In this document: in pieces, positions 1 through 8,360 of the stretch
Layout of the letters: every line of letters begins with the position of its first letter
Numbering within the stretch: the first letter of the stretch is position 1
NCBI RefSeq assembly: GCF_001953885.1
Contig: NZ_MQUS01000005.1
Coordinates: forward strand, 248,001-312,000
Direction: 5' to 3'
Length of the DNA stretch: 64,000 nucleotides
DNA from: Streptomyces sp. IMTB 2501
Lineage (GTDB): Bacteria; Actinomycetota; Actinomycetes; Streptomycetales; Streptomycetaceae
Translations under genes and position numbers: made by a program
Notes under the pieces: generated by a model
The model's input: the letters and a program-made list of their open reading frames with translations, nothing else
Told to the model about the DNA's origin: nothing
Databases searched by the model: none

Positions 1-436
1 GCAGCACGAAGAACTGCATACGTCGGTCGGGAGCCAACGTCACAGGCCCGAGCGTCAGCTCCATCCGCTCCATACGGGCGAGCGCCAGGAACCCGGCACT
101 CTCCGGGACGGACAGCGCGTCGAAGGTCCGCCCCGTCGGCAGCAGGATCGACGCCGTCGGCTGCTTCTGCCACATCCGGCGCGCGACGGTCGCGCTGCCC
201 GTCGCCTGCGTCGCCCAGTCGGGGCGCGCGGGGTGCGCACCCGGCGCAGGGCAGGAGGCATCGCCGCACGAGCAGCGCTGCATGCCGGCGACCGCTTCCA
301 GCCAGGTGCCCGGGAACACGTCCCAGTGCCGCTCCTCGGCGTAGCGTACGGCGGTCTCCAGCAGCGATTCCCCGCGCTGCTGCGGAATCTGACCGGCAAT
401 CTGAGTGTTTCGGGCGCCCGCGATCGTCTCTTCCAC
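1..436 (-). CDS. Bifunctional DNA primase/polymerase N-terminal domain protein (3' part outside window)
   Basis: About 145 codons are visible, running off the left edge. The GTG at 436 is chosen because it opens the conserved stretch and the frame has no better start. The peptide carries HWDVFPGTW, a Cys-rich RCSCGDASCPAPGAHP segment and DWATQAT, features of the actinobacterial PrimPol (bifunctional DNA primase/polymerase, N-terminal) family. Members are thought to synthesise primers or fill in DNA, but the chromosomal Streptomyces copies are not well characterised. The catalytic acidic residues would lie beyond the edge and cannot be checked. It is divergent from the HTH-TPR regulator at 703. 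Confidence 0.8.
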   Translation of the reverse strand, partial: MEETIAGARNTQIAGQIPQQRGESLLETAVRYAEERHWDVFPGTWLEAVAGMQRCSCGDASCPAPGAHPARPDWATQATGSATVARRMWQKQPTASILLPTGRTFDALSVPESAGFLALARMERMELTLGPVTLAPDRRMQFFVL

Positions 437-702
437 GCTCCACTCAACTCCCGCGCCCACCTGGAGTTACGGCTATAGCGTGCGCGGGGGAGGAGCATCG
501 GTTCGGCAGCCGGGGCGCATGGGTGCACGTCCGGGGGCGCGCAGGGGGAAGCACGGCGTGAGGTGGGTAGCCAGGGATGGGGTGGGCATCCGTTGTTACC
601 CCGGCAAACGGCACATGTCGCGCATTGGCGGTATCTCAGCTGGGCAGTGATCTTCCTGAACTGATCGTCTGCTCCAGGGGATCGCAACGCAGGGGGTAGC
701 AC

Positions 703-2088
703 ATGGCCGCAAGGCCTCTCGTGGCGAGGCAGCCGAACGAACGGCTGCAGGCACTCATCCAGGAAGCGGGGTGCTCGAACGCCGGGCTGGCCCGGCGGGT
801 CAACATGTGCGGCGCCGAGCACGGACTCGACCTGCGCTACGACAAGACGTCCGTGGCCCGCTGGCTGCGCGGACAGCAGCCGCGGGGCCGGGCCCCGGCG
901 ATCATCGCGGAGGCGCTCGGGCGCAAGCTCGGCCGTACGGTCACGATCGACGAGATCGGCATGGCCAACGGCAAGAACCTCGCCTCGGGGGTCGGTCTCC
1001 AGTTCTCGCCGACGGTACTGGGGGCCATCGAGCAGGTCTGCGAGCTGTGGCGCAGCGACGTGGGCCGCCGGGACTTCCTGTCCGGCTCCTCCGTCGCCGC
1101 CTCCGCGCTGGTCGAGCCCAGCCGCGACTGGCTGATCTCGGCGCCGGACGCCCAGGTGGCCCGGCAGGCGGGCCCGCGCGTGGGGCAGGCCGACGTGGCG
1201 GCCGTACGGTCCATGACGCAGGCGCTGACCGAGCTCGACCACCAATACGGCAGCGGGCATGTCCGCCCGGTGGTCGTGCACTACCTCAACAGTGTCGTCT
1301 CCGGGCTGCTCGCGGGCTCGTACCGGGAGACGGTCGGGCGGGAACTCTTCGCCGCGGTCGCCCGGTTGACCGAGCTGGCGGGCTACATGGCCGTGGACAC
1401 CGGGCAACCGGGGCTGGCCCAGCGGTACTACATCCAGTCGCTGCGGCTCGCCCAGGCCGCAGGGGACCGCGGATACGGCGGGTACGTCCTCGCCGCGTCC
1501 ATGAGTCACCTCGCCGCACAGCTCGGAAACCCGCGCGAGATCGCCCAGTTGGCGCGGGCGGCGCAGGAGGGGGCGCGTGGACAGGTGACCCCGCGCGTGG
1601 ACGCGATGTTCCACGCGGCGGAAGCGCGCGGGCACGCCCTGCTCGGCGACGTACGCGCCGCGCAGGCGTCCACCGGGCGGGCGGTGACGGCGATGGAGGG
1701 GGCGGACGACTCCTCCGGGGACGACCCGGTGTGGATCCGGCACTTCGACGAGGCCTATCTGGCCGACGAGTTGGCGCACTGCCACCGCGATCTCGGGCAG
1801 CCCGAGCAGGCGGCAAGGTACGCCGAGCAGTCGCTGGCCGGGCATCCCGAGACCCGGGCCCGCCGGCGCGCCATCGGCTATGTGCTGCTCGCCACGGCCC
1901 AGGTGCAGCAGCGGGAGGTCGAACAGGCCTGCAGCACCGGCCTGAAGGCGGTGGAGCTGCTGGAGACGCTCCGCTCCAACCGCGGCGCCGAATATCTGGA
2001 GGACCTTCAGCAGCGCCTGGAACCGTTCCGGGAGGAGGCGGTGGTACGGGAGTTCGGGGCGCGCCTCGAACTCCAGCAGGCAGCCTGA
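703..2088 (+). CDS. HTH-TPR transcriptional regulator, NsdA/NsdB-like
   Basis: 461 aa. ATG at 703 is preceded by an AGGGGG Shine-Dalgarno. Residues ~10-80 form a lambda-repressor-like HTH (LARRVN, then TSVARWLRGQQPRG). A linker with RRDFLSGSSVAASA follows. From ~150 to the end the protein is alpha-helical with TPR-like repeats (AGYMAVDTGQPGLAQRYY, HCHRDLGQPEQAARYAEQ). This architecture is that of Streptomyces regulators such as NsdA and NsdB, which repress differentiation and antibiotic synthesis. I cannot tell from sequence alone which paralogue this is, so no symbol is given. Its position next to a PrimPol gene looks like conserved core synteny. Confidence 0.75.
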   Translation: MAARPLVARQPNERLQALIQEAGCSNAGLARRVNMCGAEHGLDLRYDKTSVARWLRGQQPRGRAPAIIAEALGRKLGRTVTIDEIGMANGKNLASGVGLQFSPTVLGAIEQVCELWRSDVGRRDFLSGSSVAASALVEPSRDWLISAPDAQVARQAGPRVGQADVAAVRSMTQALTELDHQYGSGHVRPVVVHYLNSVVSGLLAGSYRETVGRELFAAVARLTELAGYMAVDTGQPGLAQRYYIQSLRLAQAAGDRGYGGYVLAASMSHLAAQLGNPREIAQLARAAQEGARGQVTPRVDAMFHAAEARGHALLGDVRAAQASTGRAVTAMEGADDSSGDDPVWIRHFDEAYLADELAHCHRDLGQPEQAARYAEQSLAGHPETRARRRAIGYVLLATAQVQQREVEQACSTGLKAVELLETLRSNRGAEYLEDLQQRLEPFREEAVVREFGARLELQQAA

Positions 2089-2298
2089 ACACCGGCCCCG
2101 CGGTTGCGTGAACGTGCGGCGAACGGCATCTGGAGGCGCGAGGGGCGCGCGAGGATGCCATAGAACAGCGCGCCGCGGGACGGTTTTGTTAGCCCTGTCA
2201 CAGGCGAGAAAATCGCGCCCTGAGCTGCCTCGCACCCGGCTCGGGGGACCCGGTAGCGTGAGCGCGATTCACAAGGTCCCCCATTAGTAGGAGTCCCG

Positions 2299-3990
2299 GT
2301 GACGCAGAGTGGACAGGGCGAGGAGCCCTCGGCGCAGCCCGCGCGCGAAGGCATCGTGCTGCCCTCCGACGGAGGCGAGCCCTTGCTGCCGGGCATGAGC
2401 GGCGCGCCCGCCCCCGCCGCCCCGGCCGGCGGGCAGGCCTGGGGCGGTTCGTGGGGGCCCGATCAGCAGCCGCCCGAGGCGGGCCAGGGCTGGCCCCCGG
2501 CGGCGGCCCAGCAGTGGCACACCCCGGACGCCCCGAGCCGTCCGCCGTCCGCCGCGAACCCGGGCCCGCTGCCTCCTGAGGGCGCCCCGGCGGCCCCGTC
2601 GTACGGCCCGGCCCCGTCGTACGACCAGCCCGGCGGCCAGAGCGCGGTCCAGGGCGGCGGCTACGGCGCCGGGCAGCAGCCCGGGTACGGCGCGGGACCC
2701 GACCCGTACCAGCAGCACCACCAGTCACACCAGCATCCCGGCTCCGCCGCGCCGCTTCCGCCCGCGCTGCCGGAGGCGTATCCGGCCGCCGGTGCCCCGC
2801 TGCCCCCGGCGGCCGACGGCGTCGCCCCGTACGTCCCGGCGGTCCCAGCGGTCCCGGCCGCCCCCGCCGACGAGGGTGCGACGCAGTACATACCGCCCAT
2901 ACCGGCGGCCTCCGCCGACGGCGCCACCCAGTACATCCCGCCCGTGCCGGCCGCCCCCGCCGCGGCCGAGGGTGCGACGCAGTACATCCCGCCGGTGGCG
3001 TCCGGCGCGCTGCCGCCCGAGTCGGCCGGCGAGGAGACGCGGTACCTCGGCCAGGCGCCCCAGCAGCAGGCGCCGGCGCCCGCGTCGTCCGACGCGGAGG
3101 CCACCCAGTACATCCCGCCGTACGCCGCGCAGGCCCAGGCGCAGGGAGGAGACCGGCAGCCGCCGGCCGAGTTCGACAACCTCTTCCGCGGCGGCCCGGC
3201 GGGCGGTGACGGCCCGGCCGGGGCCACCCAGCAGATGCCGCGCGTCCCGCAGCCGGACGCCTACCCCGGCGCCGCGCAGCCGACGTACGGCCGCCAGCAG
3301 CAGCCCGCGTACGGCGCGCCGCAGCCGAAGTACGAGCCCACTTACGACGACGACCCGCCCCGCGGCAAGTCGCGGGTGCCGCTGATCGCCGCCGTCGGGG
3401 TCGGCATCGTCGTCGTCGGGGTGGGCGCCGGCGTGCTGCTCAGCGACGGTGGCGGCAACGACCAGGGCAACGACAACAAGACCGTCGCGGCCACGTCCCC
3501 GGTGCCGGGCTCGTCCTCGCAGGGCGCCGATGCGGCCCGGGCGCAGGCCGTCGAGCTGGACAAGCTGCTCTCCGACAGCGGCGGCAGCCGCGCCTCGGTG
3601 ATCAAGGCCGTGGCCGACGTCAAGCAGTGCGCCAACCTCGACGGGGCCGCCTCCGACCTGCGCGCGGCGGCCAAGCAGCGGGGCGAGCTGGTCACCCGGC
3701 TCGGCCAGCTGAGCGTCGACAAGCTGCCGAACAACGGCGACCTCACCGATGCGCTGACCAAGGCCTGGCAGGCGTCCGCCGCGGCCGACAACCACTACGC
3801 GGCCTGGGCCGACCAGGCCAAGGGGCACGACAAGGTCTGCCGCAAGGGCCACGCCCGCAGCACGAACGAGGCCCAGGCCGGCAATCAGGAGAGCGGCATC
3901 GCCAGCGCGCAGAAGGTGAAGGCCGCGGCGCTGTGGAACGCGATCGCCCGGAAGTACGGCCTGACCGAGCGCCAGCCCGTGCAGCTGTGA
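2299..3990 (+). CDS. Proline-rich single-pass membrane protein with ATQYIPP repeats
   Basis: 563 aa, GTG start with TAGGAG 6 nt upstream. Residues ~1-350 are disordered, rich in Pro, Ala, Gly and Gln, with at least four ATQYIPP-type repeats (about residues 194-278) and degenerate variants (ETRYLGQ, ATQQMPR). A membrane helix spans roughly 355-377 (VPLIAAVGVGIVVVGVGAG). The C-terminal ~180 aa are helical and probably extracytoplasmic, with two Cys (VKQCAN, HDKVCRK) that could pair. The long N-terminus is predicted to be cytoplasmic, with repeated Thr-Gln-Tyr sites of the sort targeted by Ser/Thr kinases. Function unknown. It faces the lipoprotein gene on the other strand. Confidence 0.75.
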   Translation: MTQSGQGEEPSAQPAREGIVLPSDGGEPLLPGMSGAPAPAAPAGGQAWGGSWGPDQQPPEAGQGWPPAAAQQWHTPDAPSRPPSAANPGPLPPEGAPAAPSYGPAPSYDQPGGQSAVQGGGYGAGQQPGYGAGPDPYQQHHQSHQHPGSAAPLPPALPEAYPAAGAPLPPAADGVAPYVPAVPAVPAAPADEGATQYIPPIPAASADGATQYIPPVPAAPAAAEGATQYIPPVASGALPPESAGEETRYLGQAPQQQAPAPASSDAEATQYIPPYAAQAQAQGGDRQPPAEFDNLFRGGPAGGDGPAGATQQMPRVPQPDAYPGAAQPTYGRQQQPAYGAPQPKYEPTYDDDPPRGKSRVPLIAAVGVGIVVVGVGAGVLLSDGGGNDQGNDNKTVAATSPVPGSSSQGADAARAQAVELDKLLSDSGGSRASVIKAVADVKQCANLDGAASDLRAAAKQRGELVTRLGQLSVDKLPNNGDLTDALTKAWQASAAADNHYAAWADQAKGHDKVCRKGHARSTNEAQAGNQESGIASAQKVKAAALWNAIARKYGLTERQPVQL

Positions 3991-4014
3991 CCGGCGGCGC
4001 CGGCGTCACTGCAC
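3979..4014. terminator. Probable bidirectional hairpin terminator
   Basis: A GC-rich inverted repeat (GTGCAG..GTGAC-CGGC against GCCG-GCGTCACTGCAC) spans the two convergent stop codons at 3988-3990 and 4006-4008. No U-tract follows, which is usual for Streptomyces. Confidence 0.45.
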
Positions 4015-5331
4015 GTCGGCGCCGTCCAGTGTGTCGGTCATGTCGCTGATGCCCCTCCGGCCGCCGATGCCCGTGCGGGCCGCGACCAGCTGGCCGTCCT
4101 GCACCACCTGGAGGGTGACGTCGGCGTTGACCATCCGCGGGAAGCCGACCGAGGCGAGCTTGCCCTCGTAGGGCCACTGCAGGGTCGGGGTGAGACCGCC
4201 GGTGGAGACCCGCAGACCGCCGTCGAGGGCGTGCCGCACGCTGTCGGCGGTCACGTCGCCGTCGCCGATCTTCTCCAGGACGGCCTTGAGCACGGTGTAG
4301 GCGATCCAGGTCGTCTGCACTCCGGCGTCCGCGGGGTCGATGCGGTTGTCGCCGAAGGCCTCCTCGTTGATCACCTTCTTCATCGTGTCCCAGCGGGCGT
4401 CGGACGCCGGCGGATACCAGCCGGTGATGTACGCGCCCTCGTACGGCCCGCCCGCGCCGCCCGTGGCGTTGATCACCGTCTGGTCGACACTGCCGAGCAC
4501 GGTCCCGAGCCGTACGGCGGGGTAGGTCTCGCGGGCCCGGCGGAAGGAGTCCATGAAGGTGTCGGTGCGGTCCCCGAGCGCGGGCACCACACAGCCCTTC
4601 TTGAGCGCGCTCTTGGTGGCGTCCGCCAGCGCGTGATCGGACGGGTCGCTGTACTCGGTGGCGTCCTCGGCGGCGAGGTGGTCGTCCGCGGTCGCGTGCC
4701 CGGCCGCCTTCAGTCCGGAGTCGAGCAGCACCGGCAGCTCGTCGCCGGCGATGCTGTCCGGGCGGACCAGGGAGACGGTGCCGCAGGCGGCGCCGAGGGC
4801 CTTGCCGAGACCGGCGAGCAGGGCGGGCTGGCCGCCGTTGACCGGGTACGACATCTGGCCGGTGAACTCGGCGTTGGTGACGCCGTAGCCGCCTATGTAG
4901 GGGATGCCGGCGCCCTCCAGCGGGGCGAGGTAGGAGTCGCCGAACTGGCTGTAGGAGCCGACGACCGCGACCACGTTCTCGTCGGCCGCGCGCCGGGCGC
5001 ACTTGGCTGCGTCCACGGCGTCGTTGCGGTCGTTGCAGGTCAGGACCTGGAGCTTGTGGCCGTTGATGCCGCCGTGCGCGTTGATCCACTTGGCATAGGC
5101 GAGGGCCATCGCCGGCATGCCGGGCTTGTTGGTGGAGTTGGTGTCCTCCGGGGCCCACGTCATGACCTTGACCGCGTCATCCCCGGAGCCCCCCGTGGCA
5201 CCGGGGATGACGCCGCATCCGGCGGTGAGCGACGCACAGAGAGCCACGGCGCCCGCGGCCAGGGCGGTGGCTCTGCCGGGGCGGGAGGTGGGATGGAGGA
5301 AGGTACTAATGGTGCGTCGCCTGCCGGTCAT
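4006..5331 (-). CDS. Branched-chain amino acid/amide-type ABC transporter substrate-binding lipoprotein
   Basis: 441 aa from the ATG at 5331. A longer in-frame ORF exists upstream, but this start places a normal lipoprotein signal (MTGRRRT, hydrophobic AAGAVALCASL, lipobox LTAGC) at the N-terminus. The mature part has the Leu/Ile/Val-binding (Peripla_BP_6) fold: WAPEDTNSTNKPGMPA, NAHGGINGHKLQ, VGSYSQFGDSY and GYGVTNAEF. No permease or ATPase gene is adjacent, so it is an orphan binding protein that may serve a distant transporter or act in sensing. Ligand unknown. Confidence 0.85.
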   Translation of the reverse strand: MTGRRRTISTFLHPTSRPGRATALAAGAVALCASLTAGCGVIPGATGGSGDDAVKVMTWAPEDTNSTNKPGMPAMALAYAKWINAHGGINGHKLQVLTCNDRNDAVDAAKCARRAADENVVAVVGSYSQFGDSYLAPLEGAGIPYIGGYGVTNAEFTGQMSYPVNGGQPALLAGLGKALGAACGTVSLVRPDSIAGDELPVLLDSGLKAAGHATADDHLAAEDATEYSDPSDHALADATKSALKKGCVVPALGDRTDTFMDSFRRARETYPAVRLGTVLGSVDQTVINATGGAGGPYEGAYITGWYPPASDARWDTMKKVINEEAFGDNRIDPADAGVQTTWIAYTVLKAVLEKIGDGDVTADSVRHALDGGLRVSTGGLTPTLQWPYEGKLASVGFPRMVNADVTLQVVQDGQLVAARTGIGGRRGISDMTDTLDGADVQ

Positions 5332-5427
5332 GCTCCCGCACGATTCCCTCACACCGCGAACCGAGGAGTGACCTAGGATCAACTAAAGGTGACACCCGGG
5401 TGAATTACGGGGGTCGGTGAGGCCGGT

Positions 5428-5949
5428 GTGACGGGGAACGTACGATCGATGACTGTGCAAGGTTCGGAGAACTCTTCCCGTCGCGGCCGTCGCTCCTCCA
5501 CCATGGGCGGCATGCCTCTAAGCGACATGCCGTGGTGGCGCTGGCGCAGCAATGTGCGCTCGGCGCTGCACATGCTCTCCGACCAGGACTTCCAGCGGAA
5601 CGTCTGGCTGGCCGGCGTGGACGGGTACGGCGACGTCACCGACGCCGTCTACCGGCTGGTGGAGGACACCTGGCTGGACAACTGGTCCGCCGAGAAGTAC
5701 GTCGGCACGATCTTCCGCGACTCGCAGGAGGCGGCGCTCGTGGACACCGCCGTGCTGCGGGTGCTGCGGATCATGCACCAGGTCGGCCCCGACGCACCGG
5801 TCGCCGCGTACCTTGAGCACCAGGGGTGGCCGGATGCGGTGCGGGCGGCGCGGGACGCGCACATGCGCCTCGCGGCGAGTGACGGCGACGATCCCGACAC
5901 ACCGCCGCGCAGTCTGGAAGTACTGCAGATCATGACGCGGACCGCGTAG
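5428..5949 (+). CDS. SCO4402-family conserved protein
   Basis: Up to 173 aa; later in-frame ATGs (5449, 5503) are possible starts, so the N-terminal ~25 residues are uncertain. The core from MPWWRWRSNVRSALHMLSD through WLAGVDGYGDVTDAVYRL and TIFRDSQEAALVDTAV is the signature of a small, soluble, highly conserved Streptomyces family named after SCO4402. No catalytic motif, membrane segment or signal peptide is visible. It precedes purU by 88 nt on the same strand, as I recall for S. coelicolor too. Function unknown. Confidence 0.75.
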   Translation: MTGNVRSMTVQGSENSSRRGRRSSTMGGMPLSDMPWWRWRSNVRSALHMLSDQDFQRNVWLAGVDGYGDVTDAVYRLVEDTWLDNWSAEKYVGTIFRDSQEAALVDTAVLRVLRIMHQVGPDAPVAAYLEHQGWPDAVRAARDAHMRLAASDGDDPDTPPRSLEVLQIMTRTA

Positions 5950-6037
5950 GCGGGGCCCTTCCGGGGGCCGTGGCGGCCCGTCCCGCCCTGCGGGACGATC
6001 GCCCACGGCGGGCGGTCGCCATGAGAACCTGTAGTGC

Positions 6038-6919
6038 ATGAACGAGCAGTCCGCGGCCGCCGCCGCACCGGCCGACCAGTACGTCCTCACCCTCTCCTGC
6101 CCGGACAAGAAGGGGATCGTGCATGCCGTGTCGAGCTACCTCTTCATGACCGGCTGCAACATCGAGGACAGTCAGCAGTTCGGCGACCACGACACGGGTC
6201 TGTTCTTCATGCGCGTCCACTTCTCGGCCGAGGCGCCGGTGACGCTGGACAAGCTCCGGGCGAGCTTCGCGGCGATCGGCGACTCCTTCCACATGGACTG
6301 GCAGCTCAACCGGGCCGACGCGAAGATGCGGATCGTGCTGATGGTCAGCAAGTTCGGGCACTGCCTGAACGACCTGCTGTTCCGGGCCCGGATCGGCGCG
6401 CTGCCGGTGGAGATCGTGGGCGTGGTCTCGAACCACACCGAATTCGAGGAGCTGGTGGGCTCCTACAACATCCCCTTCCATCACATCCCGGTGACGAAGG
6501 ACACGAAGGCGGACGCCGAGGCCCAGTTGCTGGAGCTCGTCCGCGAGGAGGGCGTCGAACTGGTCGTCCTGGCCCGCTACATGCAGGTCCTCTCGGACGA
6601 TCTGTGCAAGCAGCTCAGCGGCCGGATCATCAACATCCACCACTCCTTCCTGCCGAGCTTCAAGGGCGCGAAGCCGTATCACCAGGCGCACGCGCGCGGT
6701 GTGAAGCTGATCGGTGCCACGGCCCACTATGTGACGGCCGACCTCGACGAGGGGCCGATCATCGAGCAGGAGGTCGAGCGGGTGGGGCACGGCGTGACTC
6801 CCGACCAGCTGGTGGCCATCGGGCGCGACGTGGAGTGCCAGGCGCTGGCGCGGGCCGTCAAGTGGCATGCGGAGCGGCGGATTCTGCTCAACGGCCGCCG
6901 TACGGTCGTTTTCGCCTGA
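6038..6919 (+). CDS. purU: Formyltetrahydrofolate deformylase
   Basis: 293 aa, the family's usual length. The N-terminal ACT domain (~15-95: LSCPDKKGIVHAVSSYLF, SFAAIGDSFHMDW) precedes a formyl-transferase fold. Catalytic landmarks are MVSKFGHCLNDLL, NIHHSFLPSFKGAKPYHQA and AHYVTADLDEGPIIEQE, including the Asn-His-Asp constellation of formyltetrahydrofolate-hydrolysing enzymes. PurU hydrolyses 10-formyl-THF to formate and THF, balancing one-carbon pools and feeding formate to PurT-type purine synthesis. It is cytoplasmic. The gene is monocistronic and convergent with the EF-hand gene 20 nt away. Confidence 0.95.
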   Translation: MNEQSAAAAAPADQYVLTLSCPDKKGIVHAVSSYLFMTGCNIEDSQQFGDHDTGLFFMRVHFSAEAPVTLDKLRASFAAIGDSFHMDWQLNRADAKMRIVLMVSKFGHCLNDLLFRARIGALPVEIVGVVSNHTEFEELVGSYNIPFHHIPVTKDTKADAEAQLLELVREEGVELVVLARYMQVLSDDLCKQLSGRIINIHHSFLPSFKGAKPYHQAHARGVKLIGATAHYVTADLDEGPIIEQEVERVGHGVTPDQLVAIGRDVECQALARAVKWHAERRILLNGRRTVVFA

Positions 6920-6939
6920 GAGCAGCTGCGCGGTCGCGG

Positions 6940-7452
6940 CTACTCGGCGATGGTGAAGTAGCGGGCGATGGCCGGGACCAGGTCCGCTTCCGTGATCGTG
7001 CCGTCGGTGTCCGCGTCCAGGGACTCGGCCGCGCTGCGAGCGATGTCCGCCTGGACGTGAAGGGCGCGGAGGACGCGGGCCGTGTCGGCGACGCCGATCC
7101 GGCCGTCCCCGTCCTCGTCCGCCACCGCCAGTGCCGCGTGCAGGAACGGGCGGGCGATCTCGGCGAAGCGGCCCGGGTTGTCGCGCAGCCGCTTGACCGC
7201 GCCGCTGACGAACTCCTCGCGGGTGATCCGCTGGTCGCCGTCCCGGTCCGCGATCCCGGCCATGCCCTGCCAGAACGCCTCCGCGCCGGCGTACAGCGCC
7301 TGCCCCTTGTCGGAACGGGCGGTCACGGCGAACTCGGCGAGGAGTGCCTTGGCCGCCGCGCTGAAGTCCTCGCGGTCGATCCAGCCGTTGCCGTCCTGGT
7401 CGAAGGTGGCGAACCGGGCGGCGATCCTGCGCTCGTACTCGGTGCTGACCAT
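6940..7452 (-). CDS. EF-hand calcium-binding protein (calerythrin-like)
   Basis: 170 aa with four EF-hand loops: DQDGNGWIDREDF (~18), DRDGDQRITREEF (~69), DEDGDGRIGVADT (~113) and DADTDGTITEADL (~146). The loops keep Asp at positions 1, 3 and 5 and Gly at 6 in most cases. The fourth loop has a normal DxDxDG core, so all four could bind metal. Helices between loops match the sarcoplasmic calcium-binding/calerythrin architecture known from actinomycetes. It is likely a cytoplasmic calcium buffer or sensor. Several Cab-type paralogues exist in Streptomyces and I do not assign one. Confidence 0.85.
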   Translation of the reverse strand: MVSTEYERRIAARFATFDQDGNGWIDREDFSAAAKALLAEFAVTARSDKGQALYAGAEAFWQGMAGIADRDGDQRITREEFVSGAVKRLRDNPGRFAEIARPFLHAALAVADEDGDGRIGVADTARVLRALHVQADIARSAAESLDADTDGTITEADLVPAIARYFTIAE

Positions 7453-7589
7453 GTGTGTTCGGACCGCCTTACGTATGCGTCGTACGGGTGTGGCCTACGT
7501 GTGCGTGACTCACCTGGCAGGGAGCGTATGACGCGGGTGGCCGTCCGACGGCGGAAATCCGGCGGTTGTGCCAAGACCGGGGGAATTCT

Positions 7590-7613
7590 GCGACAACAAT
7601 GTGGCCTTGTCGC
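7590..7613. terminator. Inverted repeat downstream of the STAS gene
   Basis: Perfect 7-bp arms GCGACAA / TTGTCGC separated by 10 nt, 31 nt past the STAS stop codon. It may act as terminator for the leftward STAS transcript or as an operator; no test is possible here. Confidence 0.3.
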
Positions 7614-7643
7614 GAAGGCGCGGGCTCCGGTCGGGCGCCGCGG

Positions 7644-8024
7644 TCAGGCGGAGAGCGGGCCCGCCTCGTCGGCCGTCGCGGCCTCGACGTCGGGGCGGAC
7701 GTCGAAGAGCCGGCGTACGCCGAGCGCGCCGAGGACCCGGTTGACGTGCGAGCCGTCGTCGGCGCCCCGGTCGGGCAGGATGAGCCGGAGCCGGCCCTGA
7801 CAGGAGCGGATCAGCCGGCGGGCGGCGACGAGGACGCCGACTCCGCTGGAGTCGCAGAAGAACACGTCCGAGAGGTCCACGACGAGGCTGTGGTGCCCCT
7901 CGGCGACGACGTCGTGCACACGTTGACGCAATATCGGCGAGGTCATCAGGTCCAGTTCCCCGGACACCCGGAGCACGGCCCACTCGCCCTGTTCGACGCC
8001 GGTCACGTTGAATGCCACGGCCAT
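7644..8024 (-). CDS. STAS-domain anti-sigma factor antagonist
   Basis: 126 aa from the ATG at 8024 (GGAGG just upstream); an upstream GTG at 8048 lacks a ribosome site. The whole protein is a SpoIIAA/RsbV-like STAS domain: VSGELDLMTSPILRQRV, then VVDLSDVFFCDSSGVGVLV, where the Ser of DSSG is the usual site for phosphorylation by a cognate HATPase anti-sigma kinase. The antagonist in its unphosphorylated form would free a sigma factor. It diverges from the sigma/anti-sigma pair at 8361, which suggests one stress-response module. An HATPase-type protein is encoded at 21361. Confidence 0.9.
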   Translation of the reverse strand: MAVAFNVTGVEQGEWAVLRVSGELDLMTSPILRQRVHDVVAEGHHSLVVDLSDVFFCDSSGVGVLVAARRLIRSCQGRLRLILPDRGADDGSHVNRVLGALGVRRLFDVRPDVEAATADEAGPLSA

Positions 8025-8188
8025 GCCCCTCCGCTCGCCGGAACTCACGGAACCGCCAGGAAACGGAAGCGGTTCCTACGTTTGCTTTCGCGCGGCTGCC
8101 CAGCGGCGGTTCCCTGAAACGTCGGGCAGCAAACTGGACGTGATCGACAAGGGGCTTGTTTCGGTCACTACCGATCCTGTTCGATCAG

Positions 8189-8213
8189 ACCTGCACACTC
8201 CTTATGTGCAGGT
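8189..8213. promoter_or_regulatory. Perfect 25-bp inverted repeat between STAS and sigma genes
   Basis: ACCTGCACA-CTCCTTA-TGTGCAGGT has perfect 9-bp arms and sits in the 336-bp divergent intergenic region 8025-8360. A second TTATGT follows directly, giving a partial direct repeat (TTATGTGCAGG TTATGT). Probable operator for a dimeric regulator controlling one or both genes. A TTGACA hexamer at 8260-8265 is a possible -35 for the sigma gene but lacks a convincing -10. Confidence 0.5.
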
Positions 8214-8360
8214 TATGTAAAGGGGGCACTATCACCTGCGGCGCATCGGGGAGCGCACATTGACACAAAGGGGCGTGCACTGTCAGAGGTGCCGACTACA
8301 TTCGAGAAGACGGTGCAGACAGGCTGGACGGACCGGACACGGGTGAGGGGAGGGGACCGC

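Noticed and set aside
703..2088. Naming the HTH-TPR gene nsdA
   Set aside because: Several paralogues share the architecture and the genomic neighbours here are not those I can securely link to nsdA.
55..2235. Long reading frames opposite to or shifted from real genes (for example 55-2235 minus, 3743-5158 minus, 53364-55499 plus)
   Set aside because: They are produced by high GC at third positions, are Arg/Gly/Pro/Ala-rich without family motifs, and lie over genes with clear domains on the other strand.
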